The position numbers and the translations under genes are program-made. From Wuchereria bancrofti (lineage: Eukaryota > Nematoda > Chromadorea > Rhabditida > Onchocercidae): a stretch of 64,000 nt of DNA. Positions 54,937 to 64,000 of the stretch are shown here, piece after piece. The stretch's first letter is position 1; each line of letters starts with the position of its first letter. The notes under the pieces are model-generated. The model was given only the letters and a program-made list of their open reading frames with translations, searched no databases and had not been told where the DNA came from. The DNA lies in contig SSBO01000008.1 in assembly GCA_005281725.1 (NCBI GenBank), forward strand, positions 4,197,964 to 4,261,963, written 5' to 3'.

Positions 54937-57900
54937 ATGAATGAGAAAAATAGAAAGATGAAAAATCAAAAAGAGAAGTTTTCACGAGAGATTGCTGTTT
55001 CATTGAAAGAAAACTCTGATATTTCTCGGTCACTAAAGATATCAATGAATTCTGGAACTGAAATAACTAATGAAATAATAAATCAGGAATTACGTGATAT
55101 TATTCAAATGAATGAAGAAAGTTTGTTCGATTCACTTAAGTCAATGGAAGCTGTTTTTCGATAGTTTGTTTTTGTTTTTGATTACTTTTTATCAATTTCA
55201 TATTTAAAAGTTTTACTCATCAATTAGTCATTGATTTCAGATGGCTGTTAATTAACTTATACTCTAATTAATGTAATCACTGATTTTTCCTGTAATATTA
55301 TTAGGTCTCATAAATCTGGGTGGAAAATAGAAATGATAAATTTATTACTTTAAAATTTAGTAGAACTTATTATAAAGTACTAGCAAAATTTTAAATATTG
55401 TTACGAACTAACCAAATTACTACGTAAAAATATATCGGTGATGTAAAAGAAAGAAATATCACTGATATGAGAAAAAGTGTAGAGGAGAAAGAAATCAAGA
55501 GTTTGAGCTAAAGCTAATTAAATCAAACAAATTAAATCTTAAATTTTTTATATTTTCAGCTTAATTTAATTTTCAGTGTTATTTTTATTTATTTTTCGTA
55601 TATGTTTGTACTTCAGTCAATATAGCAGTGAAATTATCGATGGAACTTTTATACTTATAAATGAAATTATAATTTTCTTTATTAATTTACGCATTAGCTT
55701 ATGGCCAATGCTTAAAAAATATCCAATGACATTCTATCAAAGTCAAATTGAAAAATTAGAAAAATGTTTTCAATTTACGCCAATTTCAAATTCTTTCAAT
55801 TTCACTTCTTGCATGGTGTTAGCTTTGATTTTGTTTGAAAATTTAACAAATGTATGAACGTGTACAATTTTATAGGGCAAACAAGAATTTAACGTGAAAA
55901 ATTTAATATATCTTAAAGAATACATGCTTTAGTGAATTCAAATAGTAAATATAAACAACTCTTCATGATTATCATTATCATTATTATTATGATGAATAAT
56001 AATGATAATATTGATTGCGATAATGTTGATAATGATAATGGATGATGATGACGATGGATAGCGACGATGATGATGATGATAATAATAATAATAATGATGT
56101 TGATTGGTGATGACATTGATGATAGTGATATTGACAATATCGGCCGATGATGACAATGATCATGCCGACACTGTAACCTAGTGGGACCATTAGGAAAAGA
56201 GAAAAGATTAAAAAGTGGAAGGTTATGTAAATGAAATATATCATTTGATAATTTTAAATGATAAAATTGGATCCTTTTTAGAAGTCAATTTTGGGCAATT
56301 ATAATTATAGCAGCAAAATGTTACGGTGAAATATTTGCAAATATGTGGATTGGCTACTATTTGTTATCATTATTTTTGGGAAAGGAAATTCCATCCTTAT
56401 TTTTCATTTATATTGTGATGCCATTATTTGCATATTTAACGAATCAAAAAATTCCAGTGGTGAATTGACTTCTCCAAGCATTACTTGCAATAATTAGTCA
56501 TTTAATTAATTAACTAATTAATCAATTAGTGTAAGTAATTAATCATTCAATCAGTTTATTGTACAAACTAATACAATTTATCAATCTAACGTCTTATTTC
56601 TTATTCATTTCTTTGAAGCATTATTATATTATAGCATTCAAAAAGTATTACTTTCTTGTTAAATGTTAAAACAAATTTATGAGGTAAATTTAAGGAATTT
56701 TGGTGATTATTCAAAATTTTACAAAAAATTGCGAAAAAGTTTTGTATTTAAAAATATTGTTGTTAATATAATTTAGAGTAAATTAAGCTTAGCAGAACGT
56801 CGTTGGCTTATTTTGGTATTTTCATTTTGGATTGGTGCATCAACGCATTTCATTTTAAGTAATTGGGATTGTGGTGTATTTCCACCGCCACCATTTTATT
56901 CACCAACGCTTGTAGCATTGCTTTTTGAGGTAAAATAAAGTAGGAAATTAAGAAATTTAATGCAAACTGTAAAAAATTTGACAATTTAAATTAAAAACAT
57001 TTTCAGTTTATTTTTACGACATTTTTTTTTTTTTTTTTTGTAAATTTTCATAATTAAATATTTAAAAAGACTCAAAATATTTTCAGTTTATTGGTCCAAT
57101 GGTAGCTTATGATCGATCGTTGCTTCTTTTAAATACCATTGGTATTGCAACATTAGTATGCTTCACGTATGCGTATATTTATGCTCGTTTCACGTTCACG
57201 TATTTCTATACCTCTCTGATTGCAATTGCTTCATCATTTTATAACATGCAACAACATCTTGCTGATCCAAAATTAGGTTTTTGTTAATTTTGTTTGATTC
57301 ATAGTTATATACACATATATAATTTAATTTAAGTTTGGTTACGTTTTGGATGAATTAATAATTCAAATTTGAAAATAGAAACCATTTCTATTACTATTAC
57401 TATTGTTAATTTCAATTATAGAATTTGATTTTTTTTCGATTCATTTTGCATTTTAAAGAATACTTCATCTTTTCGTTTTTAACTATTTTAAATATTACAT
57501 CATAAATCAGATCCAAGAAATATTCATTTTTTATTGATTAATTCAATAAAATACATTCACAGTGTCAATAACTGCATCATATTAACAATATGTAGAAAAA
57601 AGCTTACGATTCTTGAATTCATTTTCAACATTTATTCCAATTTAATTACTAATTTGATTAAAAGTCACTAAGATAATTAAATAAAATCACTACGCCTAAG
57701 ATATTTAAATAAAACTGAATGAAATTTAACGGAGCAAAAAAAAAAACTGAAATTGTCTTTTTTTTTCTTAAAAACATCCTTAATTCATATTAATATTACT
57801 AGAAAATATTTATTACTTTTCTTATTTTTTCTTTTTTTTTTATGTCATGGTGATATGACTGAAGGATATGTGTTACTACCAATTCAATCAATGTACAATC

Positions 57901-58013
57901 AGTTAGCAATAACACTTATATTTGGCCATTATCATTGGAATCGTAATCCGAATGCAATTAAACCGGATTCATTGGAAGAACGATATACATTACTATTACG
58001 TCAATTTCATTAA
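54937..58013 (+). CDS. Divergent Bax-inhibitor-1/TMBIM6-like membrane protein, plus-strand copy
   Basis: Exons 54937-55139, 55617-55817, 56282-56459, 56777-56929, 57087-57276 and 57865-58013 join in phase, giving 357 residues. The first exon is charged and soluble (MNEKNRKMKNQKEKF...). The membrane part from about residue 135 reads FWAIIIIAAKCYGEIFANMW, FFIYIVMPLFAYLTN, then AERRWLILVFSFWIGASTHF, FYSPTLVALLFEFIGPMVAY, DRSLLLLNTIGIATLVCFTY, FYTSLIAIASSFYNMQQHLA and finally YVLLPIQSMYNQLAITLIFG. The order and spacing match human BI-1, in which a GFAFLTG helix, a RRSYLF turn, a DTQ motif and an IDLFLDF helix occupy the same places. BI-1 proteins are endoplasmic-reticulum calcium-leak and stress proteins. 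Here DTQ is NMQ and the second acidic helix has Gln/Asn instead of Asp. The last acceptor (57864) is the first AG after a T tract. AATAAA follows at 58073. Confidence 0.65.
55965..56110. repeat. GAT/AAT trinucleotide tract in an intron
   Basis: GATGATGATGAT and AATAATAAT runs with interruptions lie in the intron 55818-56281 of the plus-strand BI-1-like gene. Minus-strand open frames of Ile, His and Ser over this stretch are repeat artefacts. Confidence 0.85.
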
Positions 58014-59010
58014 TTATTTAAAGATAAAAGAAGATATAATCATATCCATATTAATATTACTAAATAATTTACAATAAAATTTTTATTCTAAATAGTACAA
58101 AATTTTAAAAATATTCCACTAAATCATGTATTTATCATGAAGAAAAAAACGAAAAATTGAATGAAAAACTAAAAACTGAAAAATTTTCCTAATAAAAATT
58201 TCTATTTTCCTTTTAAGCACAATGAATCATTTACTATATAAATTATTAGTTTTATCATGATTAATTATTGATTATCATTTGTAATATCATTGAATTAATG
58301 TTTTTTTTTTTTCATTCACTCTCTCTCTCTCTTCTTCCGATTGGTCTTAATGAAATTTCAAAATTGACAATTTTCATTTGGTTCACGTTCAGTACACTTA
58401 TAGAGCCAAAAATACATAATAAAACACACTAAAAATGGGAAATAAATGAAATAGAGTCCAAAATATGTTAAACTTTTATGATAAAATGTTCTAAATTATT
58501 ATTAAGCAGAAAAAAATCATGATAAAAACCAAGTATAATTGTTATATCAACTACAATCATGATTTTGATAATTACTATTATGGAAAGAATAAAGAAAGTA
58601 GCGATTATTAGGAAAGAAAAAGGCTAAGAAATGTTGAAAATATTACTTTTTTAATAGGTTAATTTATTTTCTCATTTTTCTTTTTCATTCCAATTTGCAA
58701 CAAAAATTAGATGCAAATTTTATTTTATAATTTTCTTTTTTTTTTTTTTTTGATTACTTTTATCATTATAAAAGAGAGAAAATGCAATAAGAAAAGAAAG
58801 GAATAATTTATTTCATCCTTACAACTTTAATTATATGGTCATCGCAATATTTGCTGCAATGAATGACCACTGACCAAAACAGGCGGCAAATATCCTTTTA
58901 TTTCTTTTAATTGTTAAAAATAATTGCCTGAACTAAATCTCAACTTGCAGTAAAAGTTACACTGCAAATGAATGCACGCCACTTCCGCTGCAAACAAATG
59001 CATGTCGCGA
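58014..59010. other. Spacer between the BI-1-like gene and FN3KRP
   Basis: AT-rich with T runs and a CT run near 58318-58334. No coding frame. The last 120 bp (from about 58890) are GC-richer and carry repeated CTGCAA/TGCAGT words leading into the hairpin at 59011. Confidence 0.5.
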
Positions 59011-59063
59011 AATCCTTGACACTGCTTACTGCAAATTAGTTGCAGTAAGTAGTGTCAAGGATT
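59011..59063. repeat. 24-bp inverted repeat (hairpin) just before the FN3KRP gene
   Basis: The left arm at 59011-59034 begins AATCCTTGACACT and ends ACTGCAA; the right arm is its reverse complement at 59040-59063, with one mismatch that would be a G-U pair in RNA. The loop is ATTAG. It ends 20 bases before the first in-frame ATG (59083) of the kinase. It could be an RNA hairpin, a cruciform or the end of a small element. Confidence 0.9.
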
Positions 59064-59145
59064 AACGTGGCCCTTACTTTCAATGATGAAAATAAAGCTG
59101 AACGTTGCTATTTCATTGTCACGTACGTTGCACTCGGGAAGAGTT

Positions 59146-62100
59146 ATGGAAGCAATTAAATCAGAACTTAACCTTGGTACCATCAAAGAATTACAATTTA
59201 GATTTAGTGGTGGATATATTAATAGAGCTAAAGCATATAGCACTGATAAATATGGTGATATTTTTGTGAAATTTAATGATAACGAAAAGGTTAGTCACTT
59301 TCAGTTTTATTTTTCATTCTTTTCTCGTCCATTTATTCCCCTAATTATTGTGTTAATTGTTCAAAATACTGATATTTCTAAAAATACTGATATTTCTACA
59401 ACACAATTAACAAAATGTTACTTTTTTTCTTGAAGAAACTAAAATTAAAATTGTCAAATAGCACAAATTTGGATGAAATTTTTAGTGATAAAAATAAGTA
59501 GCACTGATGAGAATTTTATTTGGAGTTAGCAAATATCATTTCTCCATTTAATTACATATAATTTTTATGGTTTTTATTCATCTGGAACTGTCTAAAGCCA
59601 GAAGTTATAAATTTTTATATTTTAAGAAACTTGTGCTGTGAAATAAATTTTCCAGGCTCAAGAGATGTTTGATGGTGAATTTGCAAGTTTACAAGCGTTG
59701 TTAAATACGAATACAGTTCGAGTACCGAAACCAATCAAGGTAGTTAGTAGTTGTGGTCAATAAAATGTTTGATTAAATCCAGAATGTTATTTTATTTGCT
59801 AGAATTTCCTGTATATTCAAATCATGAAACTATCTATTAGCTCAAAAAGTTTAGTTTTGATGGTAATAGTTATGACTAAGCTTTGTAATGAGTTCTAATG
59901 ATCTTTTCTACCTTATGCAGCAATTTCAAATTAATTTTTTCCATTAATTCGAAATTAATGACTTTTAACCATCAACAATAAGCTATGACTACTTTGTTAA
60001 CCTTTTCCAGAAATATAAATAGGTTTTCAAAAACATTCTATGTTGAAATAAGCCAGCATGCATGATTGTTCATGATGAAATTTATGGATTGGTAGGATTA
60101 GAATTTTGACTATAAATTTATTGATTGGCCGATTGTATCGCATTTTTTACTTTGTAAACATTATCATATAAATTTTAATGTCAGAGATTTTCGATAGACG
60201 GTGATTGTTGCTTAGCAATGGAATTGTTGGATATGCATGGTCCATCAGATTTTGAGAAACTTGGTACCAGTATTGCAAAGTTTAGTATTTTCTTATATTG
60301 CAAATAAATACTATTTTTACTTTCTCTTATTAATGAATTGTTTAATTTCAAATGATTTATTTGGTTTATAAGACTTAATTTCATGTATTAAGAAACAAAA
60401 GATTGTTTCATCGCTCAGTTTCATCCACTAAAAAAATAAACTTTATTTGAGAAAACATTTAAATCCTCAAAAACTCAGAGTATTAAAGACGTTAATTCAC
60501 AGTCGGGATGAATTAATCAAAAAAAATAAAGAAGAAAAGAATGAAGCTAAGTAATAAAAAATAAACAAAAAATACATTTTTAAATATATTAGTCCTTTAC
60601 CGCACAAATGTAGATATTATCAACGAAATGATCATTTATCATCATAAAAAGATGAGATCTTCAAGCATAATATTTTCTTCTAGAAGTTAAAATGTATTTT
60701 TTATGAATTATGCTAGAAGGGAAAATGTCCTAGAAGCAATAAATTACTCTTCCGAGAAATAGGTAAGGTTCCTATGAATAACAGGTTGCTGTGGAGATAT
60801 TAAGGCAAACTGATAATAAATTTCAAGTGAAAAAAGTCTTAATTACTAATTCTAAAGCAGTTATAGAGTTACTCATGAATATTTCAGACTGCATTTACAT
60901 AATAAATTCTTGATAGAAGCAAATAAAAATAGTCAGTTAACAATTGGTGGTATTGATAAACAGTCTGAACCAATTGAGAAATTTGGATTTTCTGTACTTA
61001 CATACAGTGGATATTGCCCACTTATTAATGATTGGTCAGATAATTGGGTGGTAAGTATTGTTTCTTCTTTTTTTTCTACATTTCTGGCATATATGGAATA
61101 CTTCTTCAAGAATATATGTAGGAGAATTATCAATTGAAAATATCAAACAATTCGCGCTCGCTTTTTAAAAAAAGGTCATTGGTAGAAAAAGTGTTAAATG
61201 ATCAGTACTGTTCGTAATTATTTGTTATGTCATTTGATAGGACACATTTTCACGTGAAAGTTTGATTAAATACCAGATATCGTCTTACAAGGATTGCTTA
61301 AAAAGAGAATATGAAGCCGGTCATCATTTTATTTCATCTAATCAATGCTTATTTCAGGAATTTTATTCGCGGAATCGACTGAAGAAAGTTATTGATATCG
61401 TTGTTGAGGTCAAATCATTTGATAGAAAAAAAAAATAGTTTATTTTCTTTTTCTTAAATATATAATCTTAAATTATAATTTTAATGCAAACGAAGTTATT
61501 GTAGAAAACCGGTGATAGAGAATTGTTAACATTATGGCCAAGACTGGAACGGAAAATTCCCGAATATTTCAAAAATTGTGACATATATCCATGCTTATTA
61601 CATGGTGATCTCTGGTCTGGAAATTATTCGTTTACTAAGGATGGTCCAGGTTAGACCTGTCTCATGGATAATGCGTTCGTTTTTACTGATAATTTAATCC
61701 AGTCTGTAATATAAAATATGATTAATATTGTATTTTTCCGATTGTATCAGCAAAAACTTTTGGTCGCTTTTGAAGAGATTGATTCAGGATTTCATGAAAC
61801 AAGGAGCGGTTCTTTTTTTTTCGTAATTTTTGAAATTTTGCAAAATTATAGTAGTGTTTGATCCGGCATCCTTCTACGGGCATAGCGAATATGAGTTTGG
61901 CATTTTGACTATGTTTGGTGGCTTTCATCAATCTTTTCACACAGCGTATCACAAATTGATACCACAAACTACAGGATTCACCGAACGTGTCCTTCTTTAT
62001 CAACTCTTTCATCATTTGAATCATTGGTTGGTATCTTTTGTTCTAATTTTCATTCCCTCTATGAAAAAAAAAAAAATGAATTTTGAGCATTTCTTATTGG

Positions 62101-62627
62101 AGAAATAGCAACCACTAATTGTTGGAGAATAAAATTTTGGTTGAATTTATTCTCTTACTGTACGGTTGCTAGAAACGAAATTATAGTTTTGATATTCGTA
62201 CAATGATCATTTATTGAAGAGAAAAAAGGTTAGCTTTATGATTTTTGGCTAACAATGAAATATTAAACTTTCTGTGAGAGACAAGATTATTATCAATGAA
62301 TTCAAATCTTTTTTGATATTCCCAAATTAAATTTTCCTTCATTATTGAATCAAATAGCTAATTCAAATACTTTTATTGAATATTCATTTTACCTGCCTAA
62401 AGAAAATTATATGAACAATATCGATTATCGAGATTCAAACAACAAAACAACAATCATTTTGTTAAAATTAGAAAGGCGTTACTGATATTGTTTGATTTTC
62501 TTTTTTTTTTTCTTTCATTTTTTCTCACTCTTTTATTTCGTCATTAATTTCTTTTTCTTTTTCCAGGAATCACTTTGGTGCTGGATATAAACATGGTGCA
62601 TTAAATTTAATGCGAAAACTTTTATAA
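59146..62627 (+). CDS. FN3KRP: Ketosamine-3-kinase / fructosamine-3-kinase-related protein
   Basis: FN3K-family enzymes phosphorylate sugar adducts (ketosamines) on protein lysines so that they fall off, reversing glycation. Eight exons join in phase: 59146-59289, 59656-59739, 60185-60279, 60888-61050, 61358-61408, 61505-61649, 61852-62026 and 62567-62627, giving 305 residues against 309 in human FN3KRP. Landmarks: IFVKFN (ATP-binding Lys), [12 protein letters not shown], a catalytic HGDLWSGN, a metal-site [17 protein letters not shown], and [18 protein letters not shown] near the end. The closest human pattern is FN3KRP. The ATG at 59146 matches the human start; an in-frame ATG at 59083 would add 21 basic residues (MMKIKLNVAISLSRTLHSGR then V). 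The P-loop reads [10 protein letters not shown], so the family Cys is Tyr. An alternative acceptor at 61240 would insert 39 in-frame residues before 61358. AATAAA is at 62800. Confidence 0.95.
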
Positions 62628-64000
62628 AAGAAGAACGGAATTGTATAAAATAAGAAAGCAAAAGGACGAATTTTTTATTTATTTCATTTTAAGATGTTTT
62701 TTTGTATAAATTTTGGCTGATTGATATTAAAACTGTATATAGAGTTATTTTTGAAATTCACATTTCTAATGATATATTTTAAAAGTAATTTAGTCAAGAA
62801 ATAAAAGAAATTGATAAGCTTTTTTGACATACTTCACAGTTTTCAACAACTTGCTGGCTAGAAACGCTCGTAAAAAAAAAACGAAAAATGACGGATATTA
62901 TTGTGATACCTTATTTTCTAGCACTACATCAATTCACTGAGACTGAGAAGTCATTTGGTGTGTATTGAATGTGAGCCACGTGAAAATTGTCAATTTTGAA
63001 ATCTCATTAAGACTAATCGGAGGAAAGGGAGAGAGAGAGTAAAAAAAAAAAGATTAATTCAATGATATTACAAATGATAACTATGAAGCAGACTATCAAT
63101 AAATTCAGTAATTCGAATTATATCAAACAGACATGAAATTGAACCTGGTAAAATTGATTTGATCATTCCAATCAATTTGGATGCTGAAACAATTCCGTGT
63201 TTACGATTAATTTCTTAATTTACTGTTTAGTTACGATCGTTAATTATCATGAATACTTGAGATTGCGAAATCATGTGATTTCAGTTGAATATTAGAATTT
63301 AAAAAATACAAAGTCTCTTTGCAATCTTGAAATTTTACATTAATTTTGACTTCAATAGTTGATTATGTAATTCAGTTAATTCTTAAATTTTCAAATTTTT
63401 TATTTTGATTATGAAAAAAGAAAAGAAAGAAATGAAATGAGAAAGGAGAATAAAATGGAAGAAAATAACAGTGAGAGAAAGAGAGCAAAGAAGAGTTGAA
63501 ATAAAAGGAGCATTAAAAGCAATTTCTATAAATAACATAAAAACAAGCATAAAGTGCATCATGTTCTATCATTTATTCTTTTATTTCGTAACATTTCACT
63601 TTTTTTTCTTTTCAGACTTCATTCCAATTTAAATTAAATTCAAACTTAGTTGTCGAATAAAAATAATCGAGTAGTTGTTTGAGAAAGAGAGAGAAAGAAA
63701 AAAAAAGAATTGAATCATTAAGAGAGAGAGAGAGAGAGAGAAAGTTCTATATAATCTAATATTTTTATCTTTCTGATTTATTAACTTTACTTCATCTTTA
63801 CCATTACAATGTTATGTGTTAGTATTTAAAATAATTCGATAAAAAGAAGATAAAGCTAATACTTCCATTTCACATCAATCCAATTACTTATACTTTAGCT
63901 AAGCCAAATCTGTTTATCGATCATTTCTGCTCAAGTTTTTTTCCTCTTTCTTTTCCTCTCCTTTTCCTTTTCTTTTTCCATTTATTCATTCCTTTTTTTT
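62628..64000. other. 3' flank of FN3KRP, purine/pyrimidine-rich, no gene seen
   Basis: Contains purine-rich blocks (about 63410-63500), an AG run (63721-63741) and a TTTCC-rich end. No supported open frame on either strand up to the window edge. Confidence 0.5.

Noticed and set aside
55913..56244. Ile/His/Ser frames on the minus strand
   Set aside because: By-products of GAT/AAT trinucleotide repeats inside an intron.

Overview
The window looks like nuclear chromosomal DNA of a nematode, most likely a filarial-type parasite. It is very AT-rich, exons are short and mostly 60-300 bp, and acceptors are nearly all of the TTTCAG/TTTTAG type. The gene set also fits: a TRPN channel like C. elegans TRP-4, a nematode-style 7TM receptor and eEF1A. 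No bacterial operon, CRISPR array, prophage or intact transposon is visible. All gene models below were built by hand from splice-site phase and protein similarity.

Layout. (1) 38-2658, plus: 3' part of an ALC1/CHD1L-type chromatin remodeler (tail plus ADP-ribose-binding macro domain). (2) 6394-9416, plus: complete AF9/ENL-type YEATS reader with a C-terminal AHD. (3) 12939-27290, plus: 32-exon TRP-4/NOMPC mechanosensory channel of about 1940 residues. (4) 28542-29021 and 29460-30656, minus: two small unrecognised genes. (5) 31455-39189, minus: 14-exon 7TM receptor of about 815 residues with a long secreted-type ectodomain, interrupted by an N gap. (6) 39190-47499: mostly empty, with a few candidate exons and repeats. 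(7) 47569-49591, plus: eEF1A, six coding exons. (8) 50260-51545, plus: possible small basic protein. (9) 52955-54565 minus and 54937-58013 plus: two divergently transcribed paralogues that look like very divergent Bax-inhibitor-1/TMBIM6 proteins. (10) 59146-62627, plus: fructosamine/ketosamine-3-kinase (FN3KRP type).

The genes form no common pathway; this is an ordinary stretch of animal chromosome. ALC1 and AF9/ENL are both chromatin proteins in the same orientation, but 3.7 kb apart, so an operon is unlikely.

The observations most worth following are the divergent BI-1-like head-to-head pair lacking the acidic sensor residues; the large orphan 7TM receptor; a YEATS domain with an altered acyl-lysine cage; an FN3KRP with Tyr in place of the redox-switch Cys and a possible in-frame exon insertion; a GC-AG intron and a triplicated 5' splice site in trp-4; and a 24-bp hairpin just upstream of the FN3KRP gene. 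I saw no clear sign of a wholly new multi-gene system.
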